Position numbers and translations under genes: made by a program
The notes under the pieces: generated by a model
Databases searched by the model: none
Told to the model about the DNA's origin: nothing
The model's input: only the letters and a program-made list of their open reading frames with translations
Assembly (NCBI GenBank): GCA_943912855.1
Contig: CALTVC010000012.1
Location: forward strand, 1-64,000
Direction of reading: 5' to 3'
Source: an uncultured Flavobacterium sp.
GTDB lineage: Bacteria; Bacteroidota; Bacteroidia; Flavobacteriales; Flavobacteriaceae
Length of the DNA stretch: 64,000 nt
Part shown: positions 43,755-52,155 of the stretch, piece after piece
How the letters are laid out: each line of letters begins with the position of its first letter
How positions within the stretch are numbered: position 1 is the first letter of the stretch

Positions 43755-44534
43755 CTAAAACTTAATACTCAGTTTTTCGCTTACAAGTTTGTCGTTTACA
43801 TAGTATTCAAAAAACCAGTCGTTACCTTTTTTAAACACCACACCGTTTTTACCATCGCCACTTGCCGAATATGAATCAGGTTGTGAGGTACGATACATTT
43901 TAAGTACTACCTTAGGCGTACTGTCTACCAGTTGATACCCGTTAGCTATAGGTTGCGCAAAAAGCGTATTTTGGTTTACAACCTCTTCTTTATTTACAGC
44001 AACAGCGGCTGGTGCCGGTGTAGCAGGTGCAGAAGGCGCTACAGCAGTTCGTGGCGCATCAGCTACAGCTCCACCAAAATACTGGGCAGATGCCTCATCG
44101 CCTACGTATTTGTAATTAATACCTGCCAGAGAAACCGCTGCTTCCCTAATCGCTTCACGATATGACCTTTCAAATTCTTTTATTTTGCTACGTCCTCTTT
44201 CAGACCTGTACAGTTCTTTACCGTTACAGTCTTTAATAAGCACATAAACCGTTGTGGTAAGCATACCTGATTTGTTGTCTACATCGCCATAAAGTACACG
44301 GCAACGGTTAAAAGCTACCTCCTGTGGAAGTTGCTCATCGTTAAAGAACACGCTAAACCCTGCCTTTTCAAACGCCATTTTTGTAAGCGAGTTTGTTTTG
44401 TACTTATCCGCTTCGGTAAAGAAATCGAACTTACGGGGTACTATGATGTATTTATAGTTATTTATAATCTCGCTTTGCGCAAAGGAAATCCCGGTGGCAA
44501 GCAGTGCTATTATAAGCAGCGCGATTTTTTTCAT
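43755..44534 (-). CDS. Exported protein of unknown function, end of ABC-HAD operon
   Basis: 259 residues with signal peptide MKKIALLIIALLATGISFAQ. N-terminal domain (about 21-145) with NNYKYIIVPRKFDFFTEADK and YREAIREAAVSLAGI, a Pro/Ala-rich linker (160-180), then a short C-terminal beta domain (LVDSTPKVVLKMYRTSQPDS to VNDKLVSEKLSIKF). I do not recognise the family. It starts 2 nt after the HAD gene, so it belongs to the same operon. Confidence 0.82.
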   Translation of the reverse strand: MKKIALLIIALLATGISFAQSEIINNYKYIIVPRKFDFFTEADKYKTNSLTKMAFEKAGFSVFFNDEQLPQEVAFNRCRVLYGDVDNKSGMLTTTVYVLIKDCNGKELYRSERGRSKIKEFERSYREAIREAAVSLAGINYKYVGDEASAQYFGGAVADAPRTAVAPSAPATPAPAAVAVNKEEVVNQNTLFAQPIANGYQLVDSTPKVVLKMYRTSQPDSYSASGDGKNGVVFKKGNDWFFEYYVNDKLVSEKLSIKF

Positions 44535-44536
44535 TA

Positions 44537-45229
44537 TTATAAGAAGTGTTTAAGTTCAAGCAAATGGTTTACCTGAAGTATTGTTGAAGGTACTTCGGTA
44601 CGGTGTTCGTTAAAAAATATGGCATCTATACCACAATCAAGCGCGCCCTGTACATCGGCCTCTATGCAATCGCCTATCATAAGGCTGTGGTGCTTTTCGG
44701 CGCTGGCAAGGTTAAGCGCGTATTCAAAAATATCGCGGTGCGGTTTTTTACAGCCTGCATTCTCGCTATTGGTTACGGTTTCAAAATACACATCCAGTCC
44801 ACTATTTTTGAGCTTGCCTTCCTGCACAATATGGAAACCGTTTGTAATAATATGAAGGCTATAATTCGGCTTCAGGTATTCCAGTATTTCTATGGCACCC
44901 TCAAACAGGTGATTGTTCATAGGCAGTGTGGCTATGTATTGTTCAGACAGCGTATGGATAAGCGTATCGTCTACCTCGTACTGCATGGCATTGAAAACAT
45001 CTTTAAGCCTGCCGTAGCGCAGTTCTTGCTGTGTTACAAGCCCGTCGCGGTATAGCTTCCAGTAACCCGCGTTTATGGGTACGTGGCGTGATATGAATTC
45101 GTCTGTATCTACCTTTACCTTATTATGGGTAAGTATCTGTTCAAAAGCCAGGGCAGAGTTCTTTTCAAAGTCCCACAGCGTGTGATCCAAATCAAAGAAA
45201 ATGGCTTTTTTATCGGTTAATTTCTTCAT
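44537..45229 (-). CDS. YjjG-family HAD phosphatase (noncanonical pyrimidine nucleotidase type)
   Basis: Cytoplasmic HAD hydrolase of 230 residues. Motif I is FFDLDHTLWD (D13, D15), motif II ITNG (128-131), motif III lysine in GCKKPHRDIF and motif IV MIGDCIEADVQGAL (D187, D192). The order and spacing match the YjjG group, which dephosphorylates noncanonical pyrimidine nucleotides. Start and upstream stop overlap by one base (TAATG). Its place in an ABC-exporter operon may be fortuitous. Confidence 0.88.
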   Translation of the reverse strand: MKKLTDKKAIFFDLDHTLWDFEKNSALAFEQILTHNKVKVDTDEFISRHVPINAGYWKLYRDGLVTQQELRYGRLKDVFNAMQYEVDDTLIHTLSEQYIATLPMNNHLFEGAIEILEYLKPNYSLHIITNGFHIVQEGKLKNSGLDVYFETVTNSENAGCKKPHRDIFEYALNLASAEKHHSLMIGDCIEADVQGALDCGIDAIFFNEHRTEVPSTILQVNHLLELKHFL

Positions 45230-45738
45230 TATTTTTTTACCACTTCGGCTTCTTCTATATGATAAATCCAGTCTTCCACATCCGAATCGTTATAACGGAA
45301 ATGTCCTTTCAGCGTTACATATTGGTCGGTCTTAAACTTCATAGGGGTTTTCATTTTTATGCCCATAATGGTTTCAGGCCCCGCTTGCCCGCAGAAGAAG
45401 CACGACGCGAACACGTTCTTACTCAGCGCGTAGCTTTTATTGTCTATCGGCACCACAAAACCGCTCATAAATATCTGCTTGCCCTGTTTGGCTTTTAGCG
45501 TAGTATTAATAATAGGGTACATTACCCCTTCCGGGTAATCTTTACTGGGCTTTTTCATGTATTTTATTTGCCCGAGTAGTTTCCAATTTAGCGTATCGCC
45601 AGAGAAAAGTTTAGCCGCTATTTCGTTAGCCTGTACCTCAGGGGCAACTTTTACAGTGCCTGAAGGTAGTCCTAATGATGTAAGTACCACGCCCGATAAT
45701 GCCAATGTGGCTATGATGAGTGTCTTATGCATTTGCAA
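45229..45738 (-). CDS. DUF3299-like exported protein with CxxC
   Basis: 169 residues. The N-terminus is a signal or membrane anchor (HKTLIIATLALSGVVLTSLG). The core reads LGQIKYMKKPSKDYPEGVMY, then FMSGFVVPID and ASCFFCGQAGPE with C113/C116, ending VTLKGHFRYND and DWIYHIEEAEVV. This resembles DUF3299, a periplasmic family often beside FtsX/LolD ABC genes and linked by context to metal homeostasis. Its start lies 14 nt inside the permease gene, so translation is coupled. The family call is by pattern only. Confidence 0.72.
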   Translation of the reverse strand: MQMHKTLIIATLALSGVVLTSLGLPSGTVKVAPEVQANEIAAKLFSGDTLNWKLLGQIKYMKKPSKDYPEGVMYPIINTTLKAKQGKQIFMSGFVVPIDNKSYALSKNVFASCFFCGQAGPETIMGIKMKTPMKFKTDQYVTLKGHFRYNDSDVEDWIYHIEEAEVVKK

Positions 45739-47053
45739 GTGTTTTAGAAATATTAAGCCTGTAAGCTTTTAGCGCCGGAATTACCGCGGCAACAATCCCT
45801 ACAAAGATAGTAAGCCCAAGCAAATATCCTTCTTTATCCCAAACAAACTCGTAGGGGTTAAACGCCATTTTAAACTCTGATTCGCTACTACCCGAAAGTA
45901 GCTGTAAACCAATACGCCCAACAATAGTGCCAAAGATAAATCCTGTAACACACAGCAGCAGACTCTCTATAAGCACTAATGACAGCAGTTGCAGGCGGCT
46001 TGCACCATTAACGCGTAAAAGCGCGAATTCGTATTTACGTTCTTTCAGCGTATTGTACAGCGCAATGAATATACTAATGCCCGAAATGAGCATAATGCCA
46101 TACGCCAGGTATTGTAATGCCTGTAGCCCTATACCGAACAGTGAAAACAACCTGTTGATTTCAAGCCCCGGGGCGGCTGCCTGCATTTTGGTATTCATAG
46201 CTATCATCCTTGGCCAGATGAGCACCGGCTGTGGTCCACGGAATTTAAGCAATACGGCGGTTATCTCCTGCCCTTCTTCAGAAATGGCTTCATCTTCATG
46301 ATGATGTTCGTGACCTTCATGCGCCTCTTCTCCTTCGTGATCGTGGTGATGCTCGTGGGCTTCGTGGGCCTCAGTACCTTCGTGATCATGGTCATGATGA
46401 TGTTCTTCTTCGGCAACAGCACCTTCCTCCCCTTCTTCGTGGGTATGGTGCATAGCCCAAACGCTCTGCACATTACACAGTATAAGATTATCTACTACCT
46501 TTCCGGTGGCTTTGGCAATGCCCGTTACTATGTAAGCATGGTCTTCGTGTACCTCGCCTTCGGCAGCATCGCCGTGAGAACCAAAGAATCTATCACCCAG
46601 TTTAAGGTTCATCTTCTCGGCAATATCACTACCTACTACGACCTCAAAATTCTTATCGAAAACCTTACCTGATGCGAGGTCCGCACCATAATGTGTAAGG
46701 TATTGCGGTGTAGTCCCTACAATACGGAAACCACGATAGTTATCGCCAAAAGCAAGTGGTATAGCTTCTTTAACGGCAGGCTTTTTCATCCAGACCTTTG
46801 CTTCGTCATAGCTAATGTTCCCCGTAGGCGAATCTACCTGGTACACTGCCGAAAGTATTAGCTGTAGCGGGCTCCCCTGTGCACCAAGCACCAGGTCTAC
46901 GCCATCTATGTTATCATTGAATTTCTTTTCAAACTGCTTGTCCAGGAGGATAAGCAACGTTATTATGGCCACGCTTGCCGTAAGCAGTATAATGCTCAGG
47001 GCGGTATTTAGCGGTTTGTACCAAATGTTTTTCCAGGCTATTTTGGTTATCAT
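45725..47053 (-). CDS. FtsX/MacB-like ABC permease with histidine-rich periplasmic loop
   Basis: 442 residues. One N-terminal helix (about 15-37), a large periplasmic domain, then three C-terminal helices (about 305-337, 355-380, 410-430) with the FtsX motif FALLRVNGASRLQLLSLVLI. Residues 202-252 hold 19 histidines mixed with Glu and Asp (HHH, HDHDHE, HEHHHDHE). Such loops bind zinc, nickel or copper. It is 2 nt after the ATPase gene and overlaps the next. Likely a metal-responsive exporter or lipoprotein mobiliser; the substrate is unproven. Confidence 0.88.
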   Translation of the reverse strand: MITKIAWKNIWYKPLNTALSIILLTASVAIITLLILLDKQFEKKFNDNIDGVDLVLGAQGSPLQLILSAVYQVDSPTGNISYDEAKVWMKKPAVKEAIPLAFGDNYRGFRIVGTTPQYLTHYGADLASGKVFDKNFEVVVGSDIAEKMNLKLGDRFFGSHGDAAEGEVHEDHAYIVTGIAKATGKVVDNLILCNVQSVWAMHHTHEEGEEGAVAEEEHHHDHDHEGTEAHEAHEHHHDHEGEEAHEGHEHHHEDEAISEEGQEITAVLLKFRGPQPVLIWPRMIAMNTKMQAAAPGLEINRLFSLFGIGLQALQYLAYGIMLISGISIFIALYNTLKERKYEFALLRVNGASRLQLLSLVLIESLLLCVTGFIFGTIVGRIGLQLLSGSSESEFKMAFNPYEFVWDKEGYLLGLTIFVGIVAAVIPALKAYRLNISKTLANA

Positions 47054-47055
47054 GG

Positions 47056-47682
47056 TTACAGCGAAATCTGGTTAGGGAAACGGTCTTTAAGCCTTTGGTC
47101 GTGCGTTACTATGACCAGCGCGGTACCAAACTGCTGTGCAAGACTACTGAGCATATCGGCAACTACATAGGCATTTTCATCATCAAGGCTGCTGGTAGGC
47201 TCGTCGGCCAAAAGAAGCTTAGGGCTGTTAATCAGCGCACGGGCTATAGATACGCGTTGTTGTTGTCCTATACTGAGTTGCGACGGCAGTTTGTGCAAGT
47301 GGTCTTTAAGCCCGAGTTGCTCCAGTAGCTGGGTTGCCTTTTCCTTAGCTTCGGTACCGGTGGCAAGCCATGAGGCAAGCGATACGTTATCTACCACAGA
47401 TAATGAAGCTACGAAATACGCCTGTTGCAATACAATGCCTATGTTTTTACCCCTGAAACGGTCAAGCTGTTTTTCTGATAACGTGCTGATATTGGTATCG
47501 TCTATAAGTACTTCGCCCTGTTGCGGACGTAGTAAACCGCCAAGCAGGTGAAGCAGTGTTGTTTTTCCCTTACCCGAACCACCCGTTATCAGCAAGCTGT
47601 TTCCTTGCTGTGCAGTAATATCAGGGAATGAAAAATCAGTATCTTTTCCGTAAGAAAAGCGTATATTTTTGGTTGAAATCAT
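47056..47682 (-). CDS. ABC transporter ATPase (LolD/MacB type)
   Basis: 208 residues starting at the ATG 47682 (MISTKNIRFSYGKD); an upstream in-frame start would add 11 residues but falls near the promoter region. Walker A GGSGKGKTT, signature LSIGQQQRVSIARAL, Walker B LLLADEPTSSLDD and the H-loop VTHDQ are intact. It is the first gene of a five-gene operon and should pair with the following FtsX-like permease. Confidence 0.93.
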   Translation of the reverse strand: MISTKNIRFSYGKDTDFSFPDITAQQGNSLLITGGSGKGKTTLLHLLGGLLRPQQGEVLIDDTNISTLSEKQLDRFRGKNIGIVLQQAYFVASLSVVDNVSLASWLATGTEAKEKATQLLEQLGLKDHLHKLPSQLSIGQQQRVSIARALINSPKLLLADEPTSSLDDENAYVVADMLSSLAQQFGTALVIVTHDQRLKDRFPNQISL

Positions 47683-47782
47683 ACCTGTATGTAAAATAGG
47701 TATGCAAAGTAACAAAAATGCAGGGAAACCAAAAGAATTTTAAGATTTGGGTTGGCTTAAAAAAACGATTGCACCAGCCTAC

Positions 47783-48172
47783 TTACGATGCCTGGGCGTG
47801 GTCTTTCATGTCAAAAATTAAAATGGCTGGTGGCTGGCCTTCATTTTCATCCACGTCAGACAAGAAAAGTTCGCCATGCTGCAAAGCATTAAGGCAACGA
47901 TTGTAAATGGCATCGCGACTTTTCAGGTCGAACCGGGTAAGATCAAGACGTATCTCTACCAATGTTTTATGGTTACCCGCACGGTTGTCGTAACCAGGAT
48001 AAGTATGATAGTTTTCGGTAAGGTTAAAGTCTACCAGCTCCAGTTTATGCTCCTCCATTTTATCCAATACCTGACGCTGTACCTGACGTTGCCTCATACG
48101 GTGATCGGGGGAAATCACCAGGCAGTCGCGGCAGTAAAATGTCATAGTGTAGTTGTCCATTGCATATATCAT
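47783..48172 (-). CDS. Hypothetical cytoplasmic protein
   Basis: 129 residues, or 125 if the second ATG is used. CRDC (residues 14-17) near the start may be a partial metal knuckle, followed by HRMRQRQVQRQVLDKMEEHK, a coiled segment. It ends with IFDMKDHAQAS. No family recognised. It is divergent from the aldo/keto reductase and separate from the ABC operon. Confidence 0.7.
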   Translation of the reverse strand: MIYAMDNYTMTFYCRDCLVISPDHRMRQRQVQRQVLDKMEEHKLELVDFNLTENYHTYPGYDNRAGNHKTLVEIRLDLTRFDLKSRDAIYNRCLNALQHGELFLSDVDENEGQPPAILIFDMKDHAQAS

Positions 48173-48328
48173 TTGGGTGTAAAATTAATGTATACAGTAC
48201 ATTTAACCTCACAGATTAACAATCCTATAATATAATGTTTCCTTAATTAGCATTGCATTTACAAATCACACCCTCAATTTGGTTACAACGTCCATCAAAA
48301 TGGCTACATCTGCAAAGAAACATCTGTC

Positions 48329-48336
48329 GAACTTTG
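48329..48336 (+). promoter_or_regulatory. -7-like box of the aldo/keto reductase gene
   Basis: GAACTTTG followed by C, one mismatch to TAnnTTTG, 31 nt before the ATG. No clear -33 element. Confidence 0.4.
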
Positions 48337-48367
48337 CCTTGTTCAATCATTAATACGCATAAAAACA

Positions 48368-49375
48368 ATGAGCATTAAAAAAGTAAACTTAGGAAACCAG
48401 GGACTTGTAGTACCTGCCGTAGGACTGGGCTGCATGGGCATGACTACCTTAGCAGGAGCTGATATATATGGCAAAGCCGATGAAAAAGAGTCCATAGCCA
48501 CCATTCACCGCTCGCTGGAACTGGGTGCTAACTTCCTTGATACAGCCGATTTATACGGACCTCATCTTAATGAAAGGCTAATAGCCAAAGCCATTTCGGG
48601 CAACCGTGACAAGTACATTATCGCTACAAAATTTGCCTGGGAAATAGACGATAACGAGCAGCTCACCTGGCGTATTAACGGCAAAAAACACTACGTAAAG
48701 AAGTCGGCAGAACGTTCGCTTAAAAACCTGGGCACTGATTATATAGACCTATACTATATGCACAGGCTAGACCCTGAAACGCCCATAGAGGAAACTGTAG
48801 GTGCTATGGCAGAACTTGTTAAAGAGGGAAAAGTAGGCTACATAGGGCTCAGTGAAGTAGCTGCCGAAACCATAAAACGTGCCCACGCCATACACCCTAT
48901 TACCGCCCTGCAAAGCGAGTACTCATTATTTGAGCGCAGTGTGGAGGAAGAAGGAATATTAGACACACTTGCAGCACTCGGAATCGGATTTGTACCGTAT
49001 TCTCCGCTGGGAAGGGGATTTATTTCGGGTGAGATAAAAAGCCCGGATGATTTTGCGGAAAATGACTTCCGTCGTGATATACCTAAGTACCAGGGAGAAC
49101 AGTTTTACAAAAACCTTGACCTGCTTGAAGCGATTAACCAACTCGCTGCCGAAAAGAACGTTACGCCATCTCAGCTCGCCATAGCCTGGACGGTAAACAA
49201 AGGCTTTGTGCCAATTCCGGGTACAAAACGCGTAAAGTATGCCGAACAAAACCTTGCTGCAGGCGAGGTACTCCTTACCGTTGAAGAATTAAACAGGCTG
49301 GAAAGCATTATACCACTTGGCACCCCTACCGGCAATCGCTATGACGACTGGGGCATGGGTCTTGTAAGTCTTTAA
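48368..49375 (+). CDS. Aldo/keto reductase
   Basis: NADPH-dependent oxidoreductase with a TIM barrel, 335 residues. The catalytic tetrad is visible: D and Y in FLDTADLYG, K in IIATKF, H in YYMHRLD. The C-terminal cofactor site is PIPGTKRVKYAEQN. The sequence is close to the YakC/AKR13-like group. An AraC regulator follows 54 nt later in the same direction; such pairs often respond to reactive aldehydes or other stress. The natural substrate is unknown. Confidence 0.93.
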   Translation: MSIKKVNLGNQGLVVPAVGLGCMGMTTLAGADIYGKADEKESIATIHRSLELGANFLDTADLYGPHLNERLIAKAISGNRDKYIIATKFAWEIDDNEQLTWRINGKKHYVKKSAERSLKNLGTDYIDLYYMHRLDPETPIEETVGAMAELVKEGKVGYIGLSEVAAETIKRAHAIHPITALQSEYSLFERSVEEEGILDTLAALGIGFVPYSPLGRGFISGEIKSPDDFAENDFRRDIPKYQGEQFYKNLDLLEAINQLAAEKNVTPSQLAIAWTVNKGFVPIPGTKRVKYAEQNLAAGEVLLTVEELNRLESIIPLGTPTGNRYDDWGMGLVSL

Positions 49376-49384
49376 TTTTAACCT

Positions 49385-49414
49385 AAAAAGGGCTATCTTT
49401 ACGGTAGTCCTTTT
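49385..49414 (+). terminator. Weak hairpin terminator after the aldo/keto reductase gene
   Basis: AAAAGGGCTATC pairs, with two G-U wobbles, to GGTAGTCCTTTT. The T run is only four bases, so read-through to the AraC gene is likely. Confidence 0.45.
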
Positions 49415-49429
49415 GCCATTACTTATACT

Positions 49430-50341
49430 ATGAAAAAAGCAGCAAACACCCCGTATATGCTCAATTCCATTACTGATTTACATCGTATTGTGGGATTGCC
49501 CGCGCCGTTGCATCCGTTGGTAAGTGTGATTGACATGAAAAAAATCCCTTGCGTTCTGAGCGATGGCACCATTAAAAGCCTGATGTACAACTTCTATTCT
49601 ATTTGTACCAAGCGTGATTTTAACGGCAAACTAAAATACGGCCAAAACTACTATGACTTTGACAATGGCATTATGACCTTTTTTGCACCGGGTCAGGTTA
49701 TTAGCACCGAGGGCAGCGATGTGAGTGTTAACGGTATGTGGCTTGTGTTTCACCCTGATTTTCTGAGGGGTTACGCGCTGGACAGGAGCATTAAGGACTA
49801 TGGTTTTTTTGGCTACGCCACCCATGAAGCACTACACCTTTCTGAAGCAGAGGAAACCATGATTAACGACCTTATGCGCTCTATAGAAAAGGAATATCTT
49901 CAGCCCATAGACCATTACAGCCAGGATGTTATGATCTCTCAGATAGAGTTGCTATTGCATTACTGTAACCGCTTTTACAACAGGCAGTTCATCACCCGAA
50001 AACAGGCTAATAACGACCTGATAATGAAGATAGAACAACTGCTTACAGACCACTTTAACAGCAACGAAGCCTGCCTTCCGCGCGTTAAAGACCTTGCCGA
50101 CCACCTCAACGTTTCGCCTGGCTATCTTAGCGATATGCTCAGGGCACATACCGGGCAAAACGCCCAGCAGCACATACACAGCAAACTGATAGAAAAAGCC
50201 AAGGAAATACTCAGTACCACTCCCCTCACCGTAAGCGAAATAGCCTATCGTATGGGTTTTGAACACCCGCAATCATTCAGTAAGTTATTTAAAAGCAAAA
50301 CAGATGTAAGCCCACTGGAATACAGGAAGTTGTTTAATTAA
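49430..50341 (+). CDS. AraC-family transcriptional regulator
   Basis: 303 residues. An N-terminal cupin-like sensing half (VLSDGTIKSLMYNFYSICTK, FFAPGQVIST) is followed by a C-terminal double helix-turn-helix: VKDLADHLNVSPGYLSDMLR and LTVSEIAYRMGFEHPQSFSK. It ends KSKTDVSPLEYRKLFN, the usual AraC finish. It probably controls the aldo/keto reductase gene just upstream. Confidence 0.93.
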   Translation: MKKAANTPYMLNSITDLHRIVGLPAPLHPLVSVIDMKKIPCVLSDGTIKSLMYNFYSICTKRDFNGKLKYGQNYYDFDNGIMTFFAPGQVISTEGSDVSVNGMWLVFHPDFLRGYALDRSIKDYGFFGYATHEALHLSEAEETMINDLMRSIEKEYLQPIDHYSQDVMISQIELLLHYCNRFYNRQFITRKQANNDLIMKIEQLLTDHFNSNEACLPRVKDLADHLNVSPGYLSDMLRAHTGQNAQQHIHSKLIEKAKEILSTTPLTVSEIAYRMGFEHPQSFSKLFKSKTDVSPLEYRKLFN

Positions 50342-50347
50342 GACGTG

Positions 50348-50435
50348 GATTTGTGTATTCGTGGATTTGTTAATTTGATTCTCAGCATAATACATACTAT
50401 TTTTCCGAATCAACAAATCCACGAATACACAAATC
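50348..50435. repeat. Palindromic intergenic element with perfect 24-bp arms
   Basis: Arms 50348-50371 and 50412-50435 are exact inverted copies around a 40-nt centre. The arms contain ATTCGTGGATT, related to the CACGAAT words in the element at 7670-7784. It fills the short space between the converging araC-type gene and radC and may double as a terminator. Confidence 0.75.
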
Positions 50436-50440
50436 AACCC

Positions 50441-51139
50441 CTACAAAAACCCTTCATCTGCAAAGCTTAAATAACTATGCTCCGTTATAATCACGTGATC
50501 TAAAACTTTAATATCAAGAGTATTACCTGCGTTTTGTAACTGACGGGTAACCTGTTTATCAGCACCACTTGCCTGTAGAGCGCCACTAGGATGATTGTGG
50601 GTTAAAATAATGGCTACCGCACTGTGTTCCAAGGCTGTTTTATAAACCAAACGGGTATCAACCACAGTGCCTACGAGTCCGCCTTTACTTAGTTGGCTTT
50701 TGTAAATCAACTTGTTAGAGTTATTAAGGTACAATACCCAAAACTCCTCATGGGGCAACTCGCCTATTATGGGTTGCATAATCTGGAAAACCGCTTTGCT
50801 ACTGGTTATCTTATCCAGCTCGCGCACAGCTTCTTCTCTGCGCCTGCGCCCCAATTCCATGGCAGCGGCTATGCTCACTGCTTTGGCTTCGCCTATGCCT
50901 TTAAAAGTCATTAACTGCTTCAGGGTGAGCTTACCCAGGGCATTGAGATTATTGTCTACACTTTTCAGGATGCGCTTACTCAGTTCTACGGCGCTTTCGT
51001 TACGGCTTCCCGAACCTATGAGAATGGCTATCAGCTCGGCATCGCTTAGTGCCGCCTGCCCTTTAAACATCAGCTTTTCGCGGGGCTGGTCGTCTTCCGC
51101 CCAGTATTTTATGGAGAAGGAGGCTTGATTGTCTTCCAT
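50441..51139 (-). CDS. radC: RadC family JAB-domain protein
   Basis: 232 residues. A helix-hairpin-helix N-terminal part (LSDAELIAILIGSGSRNESA, then LMTFKGIGEAKAVSIAAAME) is followed by an MPN/JAB1 metalloprotease-like domain with E131, THNHPSG (180-186) and the aspartate of SGADK. Once linked to DNA repair; the true role is unclear. It is full length and divergent from a lipoprotein gene. Confidence 0.93.
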   Translation of the reverse strand: MEDNQASFSIKYWAEDDQPREKLMFKGQAALSDAELIAILIGSGSRNESAVELSKRILKSVDNNLNALGKLTLKQLMTFKGIGEAKAVSIAAAMELGRRRREEAVRELDKITSSKAVFQIMQPIIGELPHEEFWVLYLNNSNKLIYKSQLSKGGLVGTVVDTRLVYKTALEHSAVAIILTHNHPSGALQASGADKQVTRQLQNAGNTLDIKVLDHVIITEHSYLSFADEGFL

Positions 51140-51237
51140 AGTTAGTTAGTTGGTTTTAACGAATATAAGTTTTTTCAGTTAACTGTTAAAATATTTATTT
51201 TAAGCCTTTAATAAAAGATATATTCAGAACTCAGTTA

Positions 51238-51270
51238 TTTGTACATCTGAATCAAATTTCATTATTTTTG
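51238..51270 (+). promoter_or_regulatory. Promoter of the lipoprotein gene at 51308
   Basis: TTTG (51238-51241), 21-nt spacer, TATTTTTG (51263-51270). It is 37 nt before the ATG at 51308. Confidence 0.6.
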
Positions 51271-51307
51271 AGGCTTTAAAATTTGTTAAAATAAACCTAC
51301 CATGATT

Positions 51308-52042
51308 ATGAAAAAATTCCTTTTGGTATTATCAGTTGTTTTCACAACATTGTTAACCGGCTGTTCCAGCGACAGTAACAATGAAGTTACTCCTCAGGAA
51401 CCTGAATCACCAACCACATCACTTCCTGCAGTTACTACCCTTGAACCAATATTCAATGCTCAAAAAATACGCTTTAAAGGTAATGTTACCAGCGAAGGAA
51501 GCATGGGATATGCTGAGAGAGGTGTTTGCTGGGGAAATAACACAAATCCTATAAAAGGATCCAGCAATTATGTAACTGCCGACGGTAGCGGATTAGGAGA
51601 ATACTTTATAGATTACAACCGTAGCATGACGCCTTTTGTAATTGGAGGTACATACAACATAAGAGCATTTGTAAAATCTAACAATGGCGACATGATATAC
51701 GGTAACAACCTGACAATCACACTACCATCATCATATAAAGTAACATTAAACAATGCTACAGATATCGTTTCTAATGGTGCAAAATTTACGGCCAACATTG
51801 CCGTTAATTATCCGGAAATCACCACTGTACCGCAAAAAGGATTTTGCATAAGTGCAACTGAAGAAACTCCTACCATAGAAAACACTACTCCTACATCTGA
51901 CCCTAATACCGCATTAGGCCTCTTTACTCTACAGCACAGAGCGCTTAGAGCCAATACCACTTATTATGTAAGGGCTTATGCAATTGATGTAAGCAATAAA
52001 ATAACATACAGTAATACAATTACTTTTAGAACATTGCCATAA
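51308..52042 (+). CDS. Lipoprotein with two fibronectin-III-like repeats
   Basis: 244 residues from the ATG at 51308 (MKKFLLVLSVV); an ATG two codons upstream is possible. The lipobox LLTGC is followed by a Ser/Asn/Pro linker. Two related beta domains then share the patterns YAERGVCW...YNIRAFVKSNNGD...NLTITL and QKGFCIS...YYVRAYAIDVSN...NTITFRT. This is the style of surface adhesion or scaffold lipoproteins in Flavobacteria. Its partner is unknown. Confidence 0.82.
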   Translation: MKKFLLVLSVVFTTLLTGCSSDSNNEVTPQEPESPTTSLPAVTTLEPIFNAQKIRFKGNVTSEGSMGYAERGVCWGNNTNPIKGSSNYVTADGSGLGEYFIDYNRSMTPFVIGGTYNIRAFVKSNNGDMIYGNNLTITLPSSYKVTLNNATDIVSNGAKFTANIAVNYPEITTVPQKGFCISATEETPTIENTTPTSDPNTALGLFTLQHRALRANTTYYVRAYAIDVSNKITYSNTITFRTLP

Positions 52043-52155
52043 TACACTTTAAGTAGTTTGAATTACGTATTAAGCATGATCTAGCTCAAATAAAAAACTG
52101 AAAATAAACACAATAGCAGTAACTATTGTTTCGTTAATAGGGAAACCTCCCGAAA

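Noticed and set aside
46297..46449. His-rich repeat as a sequencing or frameshift artefact
   Set aside because: The permease frame is intact through the repeat and both flanking domains are normal.
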